DNA of 64,000 nucleotides from Ascidiaceihabitans donghaensis (GTDB lineage: Bacteria > Pseudomonadota > Alphaproteobacteria > Rhodobacterales > Rhodobacteraceae): assembly GCF_900302465.1 (NCBI RefSeq), contig NZ_OMOR01000001.1, forward strand, positions 3,442,729-3,506,728, written 5' to 3'. Positions within the stretch are counted from its first letter, which is position 1. Each line of letters opens with the position of its first letter. Shown one piece after another: positions 1-9,381 of this stretch. Below the pieces are notes generated by a model. That model searched no databases. It was not told where the DNA came from and was given only the letters and a program-made list of their open reading frames with translations. A program made the translations under genes and the position numbers.

Positions 1-875
1 GCGGCGTCCACCGCCGTCATGCCCCCGCCAATCACGACCACATCGCGACCAACAGGCAGCTGTGCCACATCGCTGGCCTGCCGCAGTTCAGAGATGAAAT
101 CAACAGCATCCAAAACGCCCGTTTTGTCGTCACCCTCCAGCCCCAGCGCATTTACGCCGCCCAAACCGATGGCCAGAAACACAGCGTCATGATCACCCTG
201 CAACGCCTCAAGGCTAAGGCCATCGCCCAGCGCCTTGCCCGTTTCAACCGTGATGCCGCCAATCTGCAAAAGCCAATCGACTTCGTCTTGCGCGTATCCA
301 CCGGGCGTCTTGTAACTGGCGATGCCATATTCGTTCAGCCCACCCGCCTTGGATTTTGCATCATAGACGGTGACGGTGTGCCCCATCATCGCCAAACGGT
401 GTGCGCAGGACAATCCCGCCGGACCGGCCCCGACAACTGCTATGGTTTTGCCGGTTTCTGTTGCCCGCTCAAACGGGTGCACACCTTTGGTTTGCAGATG
501 ATCCGTGGCGTAGCGTTGCAATTGACCGATAAGCACCGGTTTGCCTTCTGCGGCTTCACGGACGCAGGCCTGTTCACACAAATCTTCCGTGGGACACACA
601 CGGGCGCACATCCCGCCCATAATATTTTGGCTCAAAATCGTTTTTGCCGCCGCATCAGGCGTGCCTGTTGCAATCTGGCGAATGAACAGCGGTATGTCGA
701 TGTCTGTGGGACAGGCCGTAATACACGGTGCGTCGTGGCAAAAGTAGCACCGATCCGCTGCAACAAGGGCTTCATGGTCTTGCAACGGCGGGTGCAGGTC
801 TGAAAATTGTTCTTGATACTGATCTGGCGCCAATCGTCCCGCGACGACACCTGGCGTGAAAGAATTCTGCGACAT
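1..875 (-). CDS. preT: NAD(P)-dependent oxidoreductase, PreT/PydA-like (3' end beyond window)
   Basis: Only the N-terminal 291 or so residues are in the window; the gene runs off the left edge. The N-terminus has a cysteine-rich iron-sulfur domain (CYFCHDAPCITACP, then CARVCPTEDLCEQAC), followed by a Rossmann FAD motif (VVGAGPAGLSCAHRLA) and a second nucleotide-binding motif (VVIGGGMTAVDAA) at the edge. This order is that of the glutamate-synthase-small-subunit-like family. The CITACPTDIDIP signature fits the dihydropyrimidine dehydrogenase subunit PreT/PydA, which passes NAD(P)H electrons to a flavin partner that reduces uracil and thymine. The start is the ATG at 875. The partner subunit would lie left of the window, so the pyrimidine role is inferred. 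A GltD-type subunit is the main alternative. Confidence 0.82.
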   Translation of the reverse strand, partial: MSQNSFTPGVVAGRLAPDQYQEQFSDLHPPLQDHEALVAADRCYFCHDAPCITACPTDIDIPLFIRQIATGTPDAAAKTILSQNIMGGMCARVCPTEDLCEQACVREAAEGKPVLIGQLQRYATDHLQTKGVHPFERATETGKTIAVVGAGPAGLSCAHRLAMMGHTVTVYDAKSKAGGLNEYGIASYKTPGGYAQDEVDWLLQIGGITVETGKALGDGLSLEALQGDHDAVFLAIGLGGVNALGLEGDDKTGVLDAVDFISELRQASDVAQLPVGRDVVVIGGGMTAVDA

Positions 876-1200
876 GGCTCTCCCTGTCTTGGCTGTGTGC
901 AGTGAACTTAGAGAAAATCAAAGCACGGTCTAAAAATTTTATCAACTGGTAAATTTATTGAAGCCCGCATTCCGTGAAAAATCAAAAACAATGAGACAAA
1001 AACGATCACTAATCGGCAAGACTCCGCAAAAACGCCTATTTTTAAGGTTTTTTCTTGATTTAGGCCGCATGGGTCCACATCTTGGGGTTGCGACGTTAAA
1101 CCTATCGACCACTGCTCCGATCCGGCTCAGTCCCCCTCGATCAGCTACGACTTTGCCGACCTGCCGCATGTTGCGGGCAGACACACTAAGGAGAAACACG
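876..1200. other. Intergenic region between preT and cspA
   Basis: This 325-bp stretch holds no convincing gene. Its left half (about 900-1070) is AT-rich with runs of A and T, as expected for the divergent promoters of preT (minus) and the cold-shock gene (plus). The right part, just before the cold-shock start, contains a short inverted repeat around 1160-1179 (CTGCCGC / GCGGGCAG). A strong ribosome binding site (AAGGAG) lies about 7 bases before the ATG at 1201. A long, folded 5' untranslated region is common for cold-shock genes. I cannot fix the transcription start from sequence alone. Confidence 0.5.
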
Positions 1201-1407
1201 ATGGCTACTGGCACCGTGAAATGGTTCAATACAACAAAAGGCTACGGCTTTATCGCACCTGATGGCGGCGGCAAAGACGTGTTCTGTCACATTTCTGCCG
1301 TTGAGCGCGCAGGCCTGACAGGACTTGCCGACAACCAGAAAGTCACCTTCGATATCGAAGCTGGCCGCGACAACCGCGAAAGTGCGACAAACATCGCCCT
1401 CGCGTAA
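1201..1407 (+). CDS. cspA: Cold-shock domain protein, CspA family
   Basis: This 68-residue protein is a single cold-shock domain, an OB-fold that binds single-stranded RNA and DNA. RNP1 appears as GYGFIAPDG (residues 15-23) and RNP2 as DVFCHIS (residues 28-34), preceded by the typical GTVKWFN opening. CspA-type proteins act as RNA chaperones that keep mRNA unfolded in the cold or during growth changes. An in-frame extension reaches back to 958, but ATG 1201 is chosen because AAGGAG lies just before it and the family begins at [10 protein letters not shown]. The gene is monocistronic, followed by a hairpin terminator at 1433-1456. Confidence 0.97.
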   Translation: MATGTVKWFNTTKGYGFIAPDGGGKDVFCHISAVERAGLTGLADNQKVTFDIEAGRDNRESATNIALA

Positions 1408-1432
1408 GCGGATCGACGATAAAAGATTTGAA

Positions 1433-1456
1433 ACGGGCGCCGCGGCGTCCGTTTTT
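1433..1456 (+). terminator. Intrinsic terminator after cspA
   Basis: ACGGGCGC at 1433-1440 pairs with GCGTCCGT at 1445-1452 (one G-U pair) and is followed directly by a run of T. It begins 26 bases after the cspA stop codon. Confidence 0.75.
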
Positions 1457-1504
1457 GTGTTTGGCGCACGTCTATTTGGCGCACAGGGGCTTAAAGCCCC
1501 GGGC

Positions 1505-2365
1505 TTAGCGGGTTACCGTTTCAGACGCGCTTGCATTGGCCTTGGCGCGGCGTTCCGCCAAACTGGCACGGATCAAACGCCCCCATTCTTCAAATGGATA
1601 AGTGAAAATGCGCCAGACGTTCTTGTCCGGCACCCCAGTGCCCAACGCCCCCATGGGTGCGTTGCATTTGCCAGCCTCGTAGTAGGTGCCAAAAATCACG
1701 TCATAGATCGGCATGACATTGGCAAGGTTCTTGCCATAGGCCGCAGGCACATCTGCATGATGCCAGCGGTGATAGACCGGCGAAGCAATCAGATATTTGA
1801 AGATCCCGTGTTCAAACGGCAGATCCATATGCACATATTTTGTGTGCAGGATGTAAAAGGCGATCACAAATGGTAGCGCCTTTGGCATCTGCAACCACGT
1901 CAACAATATGATGTAGCTGGCGGTCATCAGCATCGCTTCCAAAAAGTGGATACGGTTGGCGGTAAACGCATTCACATGTGTGTCTGAATGATGCGCCGCA
2001 TGTGTGGGCCACCCCCATTTGGTATGCATCAAACGGTGGTTCCAGTAGTCCACAAAGTCTTTGGCGATAATGCCCATGATACACACGACCCAAAGCGGCA
2101 AAGCATCCCAGACAGAGGGATCAAGGGTTGGAATATGCAAAGCGGCATAGGCCGACTGCATGAAAGCGTTCACGTCTTTCAAAAACACGATCGCCACAAG
2201 AATATTGATGCCACCGATCAGCAAGGTCGCCACTGTGTTTTCCAAAGCGTGACGCGACAACTCACCTTTTTTCCGGAACACAACGTACAAAACAAGAACC
2301 GCAAAGGCGCATAAGATAAGCTCCGAATGCCATGTGGGGCGTGCCAACCAGGTTAGAATGTCCAT
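1505..2365 (-). CDS. Sterol desaturase / fatty acid hydroxylase family membrane protein
   Basis: This 286-residue protein carries the eight-histidine di-iron signature of the membrane fatty acid hydroxylase superfamily: HRLMH (residues 110-114), HAAHH (122-126) and YHRWHH (198-203), with further histidines at 174, 179 and 186. Hydrophobic segments near residues 15-30, 45-63, 90-103, 145-160 and 163-175 make it an integral membrane protein with the metal site at the cytoplasmic face. The family uses O2 to hydroxylate or desaturate lipids, sterols or carotenoids; the substrate here cannot be told. It stands alone, divergent from an enoyl-CoA hydratase gene 236 bp away. That neighbourhood hints at lipid metabolism but proves nothing. 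Confidence 0.88.
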   Translation of the reverse strand: MDILTWLARPTWHSELILCAFAVLVLYVVFRKKGELSRHALENTVATLLIGGINILVAIVFLKDVNAFMQSAYAALHIPTLDPSVWDALPLWVVCIMGIIAKDFVDYWNHRLMHTKWGWPTHAAHHSDTHVNAFTANRIHFLEAMLMTASYIILLTWLQMPKALPFVIAFYILHTKYVHMDLPFEHGIFKYLIASPVYHRWHHADVPAAYGKNLANVMPIYDVIFGTYYEAGKCNAPMGALGTGVPDKNVWRIFTYPFEEWGRLIRASLAERRAKANASASETVTR

Positions 2366-2601
2366 GCCTCAAGCTCCTTCATCTCAATGCCGCGGTGATC
2401 ATTTTGGTCGCGTGTCACCAGCTGGTCTTTGTCCCTTTGCCACTAAAAAGCGGCAATTTTATGCCTGCATATGGATGTTTGACCAAAAATGCCGCCACGG
2501 CACAGCCGCGACATTCACGAAAGGTGCAAATAGCGATGGACACGCGCCAAATGTCAGACAATTAATCACCCTATAGATCACACTGACCCCGGAGACCTCT
2601 G

Positions 2602-3402
2602 ATGCAAGATTTCAACGCCTTCACTTTGGAAAACCTAACCGTATCAGGAGACGATAGTGGCGTTGTCCAGGTCGTGCTGTCACGCCCTGCAAAACGCAAC
2701 GCCTTGAACGCCGATACCATCGAAGAGCTGATCGAAGTTTTTTCAAAACTGCCGCGCATGGGTGCGCGAGCCGTGGTGTTGCGCGCCGAAGGCGATCATT
2801 TCTGTGCCGGTCTTGATCTGGTAGAACACCACGTCGAGGACCGCCGCCCCGAAGATTTCATGCACCTGTGCCTGCGCTGGCACGAGGCGTTCAACAAGAT
2901 GGAATACGGTGGCGTGCCGATCATCGCAGCCCTGAAAGGCGCCGTAGTGGGCGGGGGGCTGGAATTGGCATCTTCCGCGCATGTGCGCGTCGCGGATCAA
3001 TCCACCTATTTCGCCCTGCCGGAAGGCCAGCGCGGGTTGTTCACAGGCGGTGGGGCGACCATCCGCGTTGCTGATCTTGTGGGTAAAGCGCGCATGATCG
3101 ACATGATGCTGACAGGCCGTGTCTACAAGCAAAAAGAAGCGATGGACGTGGGGCTATGCCAGTACCTGATCGACGGAAACACCGACGACAAAGCGATGGA
3201 ACTGGCCCATCTGGCAGCCCAAAACCCGGCCCTGTCCAACTTTGCCATCTGTTCTGGCATCAGCCATATGCAAAACATGTCGGCACTGGACGCAGCCTAT
3301 TCGGAGAGCGTGTTGGCGGGCATTGTGAACACACAACCCGCGTCCCGTGAGCGCCTTGAAGCCTTCGCCAACAAAACCGCAGCGCGTGTACGCCCGGACT
3401 AG
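2602..3402 (+). CDS. Enoyl-CoA hydratase/isomerase (crotonase) family protein
   Basis: This 266-residue protein has the crotonase fold. The first oxyanion-hole and CoA-binding segment is [11 protein letters not shown] (about residues 66-76), and the second is the glycine-rich [20 protein letters not shown] (about 113-132). It continues with the family's [13 protein letters not shown] and helix region [22 protein letters not shown]. Members add water to, isomerise or otherwise process acyl-CoA thioesters. A GGAG ribosome site lies 8 bases before ATG 2602. It appears monocistronic and shares a terminator with the convergent tesA gene. The exact substrate, and whether both hydratase glutamates are present, is unresolved. 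Confidence 0.9.
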   Translation: MQDFNAFTLENLTVSGDDSGVVQVVLSRPAKRNALNADTIEELIEVFSKLPRMGARAVVLRAEGDHFCAGLDLVEHHVEDRRPEDFMHLCLRWHEAFNKMEYGGVPIIAALKGAVVGGGLELASSAHVRVADQSTYFALPEGQRGLFTGGGATIRVADLVGKARMIDMMLTGRVYKQKEAMDVGLCQYLIDGNTDDKAMELAHLAAQNPALSNFAICSGISHMQNMSALDAAYSESVLAGIVNTQPASRERLEAFANKTAARVRPD

Positions 3403-3462
3403 GCTCAGGTCTCATCAATCCTGCGGCGCTGGCGCCACGGGATTAATGGGTCCTGAGCCTAG
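3399..3462. terminator. Convergent bidirectional terminator containing both stop codons
   Basis: CTAGGCTCAGG at 3399-3409 is perfectly inverted as CCTGAGCCTAG at 3452-3462. The TAG of the crotonase gene (3400-3402) and the TAG of tesA (3459-3461, minus strand) both lie inside the stem. A nested smaller palindrome (AATCC...GGATT around GGCGCTGGCGCC) fills the loop. No long T-run is present on either side, so termination strength is uncertain. Confidence 0.55.
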
Positions 3463-4109
3463 GACCCACCCGCCAGCTGCGCCGCATTGATCAGTGCCAG
3501 AACATTCGGGCCAAAGCCCTCAACAATCTTCTTCACCCCTTCTGCATTGGGGTGGATACCATCGGCTTGCAAGAACGGACGGGCCTGTGCAGGGTCCAAG
3601 CCTGCGCCACCCAGACCGTCAAAAAAGCTCTCTTGAAACAAAGTCCCGTATTGGGCCGCAAGCTCAGGATACATTGCGTCAAATGCGTCCTTATATGCAG
3701 GCCCATAGTTACCCGGTGCTTGCATCCCGACCAGCAACACCGCGACATCAGCGGCTTTAGCGGCTTGCAAAATTGCTTCCAGATTTGCGCGGCCAACAGC
3801 AGGATCAATGCCGCGCAACAAATCATTACCACCAAGGGCCACAATCATCGCATCCACTTCAGGGGTAAGCGTCCAGGCAACGCGACTTGCCCCCCCTGCA
3901 GTCGTGTCGCCGGACACCCCCGCATTGATCAACGTGACCTCGGCGCCTTGATCTTGCAGCCACGTTTCCAGCTGGGGCACAAAGCCATCCGCCTGCTGCA
4001 AACCGTAGCCTTGCGTCAGGCTGTCGCCCAAAGCGGCAATCACCACGCCCTCTGCAAATGCAGGAAACGCCCAAAAACTCATTACAATTCCACCAATTGC
4101 CTTGCGCAT
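3459..4109 (-). CDS. tesA: Arylesterase / acyl-CoA thioesterase I (TesA), periplasmic SGNH hydrolase
   Basis: This 216-residue protein has a signal peptide (residues 1-19, ending AFPAFA) and the four SGNH blocks: GDSLTQGYG with nucleophile Ser30, the glycine in NAGVSGDT, the asparagine in LGGNDLLRG, and DGIHPN near the C-terminus with the catalytic Asp and His. TesA is a periplasmic thioesterase/lysophospholipase active on acyl esters. It is divergent from an ABC ATPase-permease pair, the same arrangement as tesA / ybbA-ybbP in Escherichia coli, which supports the assignment. The two operons start 51 bp apart and probably share a promoter region. Confidence 0.93.
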   Translation of the reverse strand: MRKAIGGIVMSFWAFPAFAEGVVIAALGDSLTQGYGLQQADGFVPQLETWLQDQGAEVTLINAGVSGDTTAGGASRVAWTLTPEVDAMIVALGGNDLLRGIDPAVGRANLEAILQAAKAADVAVLLVGMQAPGNYGPAYKDAFDAMYPELAAQYGTLFQESFFDGLGGAGLDPAQARPFLQADGIHPNAEGVKKIVEGFGPNVLALINAAQLAGGS

Positions 4110-4160
4110 CGTGATCCAGCCTCCATATCCAATCGTACACCTCTATAAAGGCGCACATGC

Positions 4161-4850
4161 ATGTCCAATCCAGTCCTATCGTTAAATAATGCGGCCCTGT
4201 CACTGGATGGCAATGCCGGGCGGGTGGATATTTTGCATGGGATCTCTATGGATGTGCAATCTGGAGAAACGGTAGGGCTGATTGGACCATCAGGGTCTGG
4301 CAAATCATCGCTGTTGATGTTGATGGGTGGTTTGGAAATGGCAACGGGCGGGTCAATCCACGCTTTGGGTCACGACTTAACGGCGATGAACGAAGATGCC
4401 CTTGCACGGTTCCGCCGCGACAATATGGGCGTCGTTTTTCAATCGTTCCATTTGATACCCACGATGACCGCATTGGAAAATGTGGCAACGCCGTTGGAAC
4501 TGGCAGGTGTTCGCGATGCATTTGAGCGCGCCGAGGCAGAGCTTGACGCCGTCGGGCTGGCACACCGGTCCGGCCACTATCCTTCGCAAATGTCAGGGGG
4601 CGAACAACAACGCGTTGCATTGGCACGCGCAGCCGCACCCCGTCCCAAAATACTGCTGGCAGATGAGCCTACGGGCAATCTGGACGGCTCCAACGGGGCT
4701 GCCATTATGGATTTGCTATTCGGGTTGCGCGACAAACATGGCGCGACGCTGGTTCTGGTGACACACGCCGATGCCTTGGCGACACGCTGCGATCGGGTCA
4801 TTCGTCTGGAAGACGGACGCATTGCTGATCTGGCACAGGCCGCAGAATGA
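4161..4850 (+). CDS. ybbA: ABC transporter ATP-binding protein, YbbA/LolD-like
   Basis: This 229-residue ATPase has Walker A (GPSGSGKSS, about residues 42-50), a Q-loop (VVFQSFHLIP), the signature MSGGEQQR, Walker B (ILLADEPTGNLD) and the switch histidine (LVTHAD). It belongs to the MacB/LolD type that pairs with FtsX-like permeases. These act as mechanical transmitters or lipoprotein extractors rather than classical importers. AAAGG lies about 9 bases before the ATG. Its stop overlaps the permease start by 4 bp (ATGA), so the two are translationally coupled. Position next to tesA identifies it as the YbbA orthologue; its substrate is unknown. Confidence 0.92.
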   Translation: MSNPVLSLNNAALSLDGNAGRVDILHGISMDVQSGETVGLIGPSGSGKSSLLMLMGGLEMATGGSIHALGHDLTAMNEDALARFRRDNMGVVFQSFHLIPTMTALENVATPLELAGVRDAFERAEAELDAVGLAHRSGHYPSQMSGGEQQRVALARAAAPRPKILLADEPTGNLDGSNGAAIMDLLFGLRDKHGATLVLVTHADALATRCDRVIRLEDGRIADLAQAAE

Positions 4851-7351
4851 GCCTTGCAACGGCCGCCAAATTTGCCAAACGCGAACTGCGTGGCGGCATA
4901 AAAGGATTTCGCATTTTTCTGGCCTGTCTGGCTTTGGGTGTGGCTGCCATCGCAGCCGTGGGATCGGTTCGTTCCGGGATCGAGGCCGGTTTGGCCCGCG
5001 AAGGGGCCGCGATCTTGGGCGGCGATGCTGAACTGGACTTCACATACCGGTTCGCCACCGCAGACGAACGCGCATGGATGGACACCACCGCGACGCGCGT
5101 TTCGGAAATAGCCGACTTTCGGTCTATGGCCGTCGTTGGCGATGAACGCGCCCTGACCCAGATCAAGGCCATCGATGATGCTTACCCGTTGGTTGGAACT
5201 GTAGGATTGATGCCCGAGATGCCGCTGGATGTGGCGTTGGCAGACTATGGCGCGGTTATGGAACGTGTGCTCAGCGATCGCCTTGGCCTAAGCGTCGGCG
5301 ATACATTTGCGTTAGGTACCCAAGACTTCACCCTACGTGCGGTTCTGACACGCGAACCTGACGGTGCCGCCAGCGGGTTTTCACTTGGACCCCGCACCAT
5401 CGTCTACACCGAGGCTTTGAAAGATGCACAACTTCTGACGTCGGGGTCTTTGTTCGAAACAAAGTACCGCCTGAAGCTGGAAGAAGGGGCGGATCTTAAA
5501 GCGCTTGAAGCCGCAGCAAAAGCGCAGTTTGAAAACACCGGCATGCGCTGGACCGATGCACGCAACGGGGCGCCGGGTGTGGCGCAATTCGTGAACCGTC
5601 TGGGCGCGTTTCTGGTGCTTGTGGGGCTATCGGGCCTTGCCGTCGGGGGCGTCGGGGTCTCTGCCGCAGTGCGCAGTTATCTGAGTGATAAAACCGGTGT
5701 CATCGCAACTTTGCGCACGCTTGGCGCAGAGCGCAGCACAATATTCCAGACGTATTTCATCCAAATCGGGGTCTTGTCGTTGCTGGGCATCGCCATCGGT
5801 GTGGCGCTGGGCGCGTTGGTGCCTGCCGCCCTTGCCCCTTTGATTGAAGCGCGTTTGCCAATACCGTCCCAAATCGGCATTTATCCCGCCCCCTTGGCCG
5901 AAGCTGCGCTGTACGGCTTGCTAACGGCCTTTGTCTTTACCCTTTGGCCATTGGCCCGCGCCGAAAACGTGCGGGCCGCGACCTTGTTTCGGGACGGCGT
6001 AGACACCTCAAGCGCTTTGCCAGCGCTCAAGTACATCTTTTTCACGGGCCTTGGCCTTGCGGCCCTCATCGGATTGGCCGGATTCTTTTCCGGGACATGG
6101 CGGTTGACGCTTTGGACCGCTGGCGGAATCGCCGGGGCGCTTTTGCTGCTAAGTGTTACGGCTGTGATCATTCGCTGGACATCCCGACGTGGCGCCGCGG
6201 TCTCTAAGGGGCGGCCCGCTTTGCGGTGGGCGCTTGCCTCTATATCGGGTCCCCGCGAAGGGGCTGCATCCGTGGTCTTGTCGTTAGGTCTTGGGCTGTC
6301 TGTGCTGGCTGCTGTCGGGCAAATCGACGGCAACTTGCGCGGAGCCATCACAACCAACCTGCCTGACGTGGCCCCATCGTATTTCTTTGTGGATATTCAA
6401 CGCGATCAAATGCCCGGCTACACCAAAAGACTGGAAAGCGACCCTGCCGTCAGTCGCGTCGACAGCGCACCGATGCTGCGGGGGGTTATCACCGAAATCA
6501 ACGATACACCGGCACGGGAATATTCCGGCGAACATTGGGTCATTCAGGGTGACCGTGCCGTGACCTATGCCGAACGCCCTTCGGAAAACACCAAGATTAC
6601 GGAAGGCGCATGGTGGGATGAAGGCTATGTTGGGCCACCACAAATCAGCTTCGCCGCTGAAGAGGCCGAAGAAATGGGCCTTAAGCTCAACGATACGCTG
6701 ACGATCAATGTGTTGGGCCGTGACATCACGGGCACCATCACCTCCTTCCGCGATGTTGATTTTTCAACGGCTGAAATGGGCTTTGTCCTGACGATGAACC
6801 CGGCCGCATTGCAAGGTGCGCCGCATACGTTCATTTCAACCGTCTACGCAGAGGAAGAGGCCGAAGCGCAAATTCTGCGCGATCTGGCGACGGCTTACCC
6901 CAACATCACTGCAATTCGGGTACGCGATGCCATCAACCGCGTGGCGGATGTCTTGGCGGGACTTGCAGCGGCCACATCATACGGGGCAGCAGCCACATTG
7001 ATCACAGGCTTTCTGGTTTTGATCGGCGCGGCGGCGGCTGGCACCAAAGCCCGCACTTACGAGGCAGCCGTGCTTAAGACGCTTGGTGCTTCACGGGGGC
7101 GCATTTTGCGCAGCTTTGCGTTGCGTGCAGCCCTTTTGGGTTTTGCAGCGGGGGCTGTGGCGTTGGCGGCGGGCATCGCAGGGGGATGGGCCGTCAGCCG
7201 CTTTGTGATGGAAACCGATTTCAACGTGATCTGGCCCAACGCCATTGCGATCATCGCGGGCGGCGTTATCGCCACGCTTTTGGCGGGTTTGGCCTTTGCG
7301 TGGGCGCCTCTTGCTGCGCGGCCTGCACAAGTGCTACGTGCCAAAGAATGA
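4847..7351 (+). CDS. ybbP: FtsX-like ABC permease, YbbP family
   Basis: This 834-residue membrane protein begins with a cytoplasmic helix and transmembrane segment (FRIFLACLALGVAAIAAVG). A periplasmic region of about 220 residues follows, then the first FtsX core (residues about 250-360, with four helices), further helices at about 395-440, a second periplasmic domain (about 500-690) and a C-terminal FtsX core (about 700-834). This duplicated layout is that of YbbP. With YbbA it forms an inner-membrane complex of unclear substrate. It overlaps ybbA upstream and the gamma-glutamylcyclotransferase-like gene downstream, both by 4 bp, so the three probably form one operon. Confidence 0.92.
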   Translation: MSLATAAKFAKRELRGGIKGFRIFLACLALGVAAIAAVGSVRSGIEAGLAREGAAILGGDAELDFTYRFATADERAWMDTTATRVSEIADFRSMAVVGDERALTQIKAIDDAYPLVGTVGLMPEMPLDVALADYGAVMERVLSDRLGLSVGDTFALGTQDFTLRAVLTREPDGAASGFSLGPRTIVYTEALKDAQLLTSGSLFETKYRLKLEEGADLKALEAAAKAQFENTGMRWTDARNGAPGVAQFVNRLGAFLVLVGLSGLAVGGVGVSAAVRSYLSDKTGVIATLRTLGAERSTIFQTYFIQIGVLSLLGIAIGVALGALVPAALAPLIEARLPIPSQIGIYPAPLAEAALYGLLTAFVFTLWPLARAENVRAATLFRDGVDTSSALPALKYIFFTGLGLAALIGLAGFFSGTWRLTLWTAGGIAGALLLLSVTAVIIRWTSRRGAAVSKGRPALRWALASISGPREGAASVVLSLGLGLSVLAAVGQIDGNLRGAITTNLPDVAPSYFFVDIQRDQMPGYTKRLESDPAVSRVDSAPMLRGVITEINDTPAREYSGEHWVIQGDRAVTYAERPSENTKITEGAWWDEGYVGPPQISFAAEEAEEMGLKLNDTLTINVLGRDITGTITSFRDVDFSTAEMGFVLTMNPAALQGAPHTFISTVYAEEEAEAQILRDLATAYPNITAIRVRDAINRVADVLAGLAAATSYGAAATLITGFLVLIGAAAAGTKARTYEAAVLKTLGASRGRILRSFALRAALLGFAAGAVALAAGIAGGWAVSRFVMETDFNVIWPNAIAIIAGGVIATLLAGLAFAWAPLAARPAQVLRAKE

Positions 7352-7908
7352 ACGATCCACATTTTTTCGGCTATGGCAGCCTTGTGAACACCGACACCCA
7401 CTCTTACCCACACGCACGCCCCGCGACGCTACATGGATGGCGTCGGGCATGGGTGCGGACGGATCTGCGCGACATCGTGTTTCTAACGGGGGTTCCGGCC
7501 CCGGGACACAGCATCGCCGGTTTGATTGCGGCCGTACCCAACAACGACTGGGCAGCGCTTGACCTGCGTGAAAGCGGATACGCCCGCGTACCGGCAACAG
7601 ACGCCGTCACTGTCGACCAGGCCCCGCATGACATTGCCGTCTACGCCGTTCCACCGGAAGACATGCGGTCAAGCGGCGATCATCGCATTTTACTGAGCTA
7701 TCTGGACGTTGTGGTGCAAGGATACCTACGTGTGTTCGGCACGCAAGGCGTCGCCGATTTCTTTGACACAACAGACGGTTGGTCCACCCCGATCCTGAAC
7801 GATCGCGCGTCGCCGCTGTACCCTCGCGCACAGTTGCTCAGCGCATCTGAAACCGCGCTGGTGGATCACCATCTGCATGGTTTATCGGCGCAAGTGCAAA
7901 ATCTCTAA
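7348..7908 (+). CDS. Gamma-glutamylcyclotransferase-like family protein
   Basis: The ATG at 7348 overlaps the ybbP stop (ATGA), giving 186 residues. The N-terminus shows the family's FGYGSL substrate-binding loop (residues 6-11), followed by a conserved-looking HGWRRAWV and, at about residues 74-81, LDLRESGY, where the glutamate would be the catalytic acid. The fold releases 5-oxoproline from gamma-glutamyl peptides in characterised relatives, but many members are untested. Its 3' end overlaps the convergent MATE gene by 27 bp. The start is fixed by the coupling; the cyclotransferase activity is inferred. Confidence 0.8.
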   Translation: MNDPHFFGYGSLVNTDTHSYPHARPATLHGWRRAWVRTDLRDIVFLTGVPAPGHSIAGLIAAVPNNDWAALDLRESGYARVPATDAVTVDQAPHDIAVYAVPPEDMRSSGDHRILLSYLDVVVQGYLRVFGTQGVADFFDTTDGWSTPILNDRASPLYPRAQLLSASETALVDHHLHGLSAQVQNL

Positions 7909-9276
7909 CAGGCTGCGTTGCCGTGCGAACGGTCCGCGCGGTGGCAGTTCTCCGCTGTCCTTGGCAATGACACTCACCGCAAGGCGCCACGACACGATCC
8001 CAAATACCACGCCTGCAGCTGCTTGGCCCCACAACACGCCTTCGGGTCCAAGCCATAATCCCCCCAACCAAACAAAGGGCAACATCGCAAAGGTATTGCG
8101 CCCCCAATTCATCCATGTGGAATAAAACGGGTGCCCTAAATTGTTGAAGGCTGCATTGCTGACAAAGAGAACCCCGTTAAAGTAAAACAGCAGCGCGATG
8201 GGACCACAGAACACCAAAACAAGGTCAGCGCCGACACCGTCCATATTGAACAAAGCCAGTATTGGCCCGCGCAGCAGGAACAAAAGGGCTGAAACCAAAA
8301 CCGTAAAGATGGCCGCAAACAGCAAAGCCGCATTGTAGCCGCCACGCACACGCCCATAGTCTTTTGCGCCGAAGTTCTGGCCAATGATTGGCCCCACAGC
8401 ACCAGACAAGGCAAACAACACGCCAAAGGCCACGGGCACGATACGCGAAACAATGGCCATGCCTGCAACCGCGTCTTCGCCGAACTGCGCCATGTTGCGG
8501 GTGACGATGGCCTGACCGATGGGGGTGGCCAGCTGGGTCATGATGGAAGGCGCCGCAATCGCCAAAATCGGGCTGAAATCCCGTGACAGGTCTGCAGCAC
8601 GGGGCAAGGTGATGCCGCCGTGGTGGCGTATAATTGGCAACAATGATGTGCCTGCAATAGCAACCCGCGCAATGACAGAGGCAACGGCAGCACCCGTCAA
8701 TTCAAGGTCCAGGCCAAAGATCAGGATGGGATCCAAAATGGCATTCACAAGGCCGCCATAGATGGTGGCCATCATGGCGCGCCGCGCATCGCCATAGGCG
8801 CGCAACACCGCGCCCCCCATCATACCGATCACCAGCAAAGGCATAGATGGCACAATGATGCGCAGGTAACTTACAGCAAGATCAACAGTGTCTCCGGTCG
8901 CGCCCAGGAGCGTAACAAGGCCGCGCAGATTGAGCCACACCACGATACCAAAAAACACCCCGAAAACAACGCCGTACAGTAATCCGGTGGCAGTGCGCCC
9001 ACGGGCAAGTTCCACATTTCCTTCGCCAAGTGCACGGGCCACCAAAGCACCCACAGCAATCGCCATTCCAATGCCAAAAGACGTGGTAAAAAATAAAATT
9101 GCACCAGCATAGCCAACGGCCGCTGCAAGCTCCGCTTTGCCAAGCATCGAAATGAAAATCATGTCGACAAAATCGACTAAAAAGACAGCCATCAAACCAA
9201 CGGAGGCCGTCAATGACATGACAGTCACGTGGGAAAACAGATTTCCGCTTAAGAACTTCGCCTGTTCACCCGCCAT
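7882..9276 (-). CDS. MATE family efflux transporter
   Basis: This 464-residue protein has about twelve hydrophobic segments in two related halves, as in the MATE/NorM family, which export cationic drugs or metabolites in exchange for Na+ or H+. Family-like features are the opening helix region FLVDFVDMIFISMLGKAELAAAVGYA and the second-half ATPIGQAIVTRNMAQFGEDAVAGMAI. The length is normal for the family. It appears to be expressed alone, 105 bp downstream of gltX on the same strand, with a short interspersed repeat in the gap. The substrate cannot be deduced. Confidence 0.92.
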   Translation of the reverse strand: MAGEQAKFLSGNLFSHVTVMSLTASVGLMAVFLVDFVDMIFISMLGKAELAAAVGYAGAILFFTTSFGIGMAIAVGALVARALGEGNVELARGRTATGLLYGVVFGVFFGIVVWLNLRGLVTLLGATGDTVDLAVSYLRIIVPSMPLLVIGMMGGAVLRAYGDARRAMMATIYGGLVNAILDPILIFGLDLELTGAAVASVIARVAIAGTSLLPIIRHHGGITLPRAADLSRDFSPILAIAAPSIMTQLATPIGQAIVTRNMAQFGEDAVAGMAIVSRIVPVAFGVLFALSGAVGPIIGQNFGAKDYGRVRGGYNAALLFAAIFTVLVSALLFLLRGPILALFNMDGVGADLVLVFCGPIALLFYFNGVLFVSNAAFNNLGHPFYSTWMNWGRNTFAMLPFVWLGGLWLGPEGVLWGQAAAGVVFGIVSWRLAVSVIAKDSGELPPRGPFARQRSLLEILHLRR

Positions 9277-9293
9277 GCACCATCCGATCCAAC

Positions 9294-9326
9294 TTCATCT
9301 CGCCAAATAAACCTCCGCCGGAGGCA
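9294..9326 (+). repeat. Short interspersed repeat, copy 1
   Basis: The first 22 bases (9294-9315, core CGCCAAATAAACCTC) recur exactly at 33968-33989. The following CCGCCGGAGGCA (9315-9326) recurs at 45434-45445. It lies between gltX and the MATE gene, outside coding sequence. Confidence 0.7.
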
Positions 9327-9381
9327 TCCGACAGGGGCCACGCGTACAACGCCAGATAAGGTCGGACCTGATCAAGCCGGA

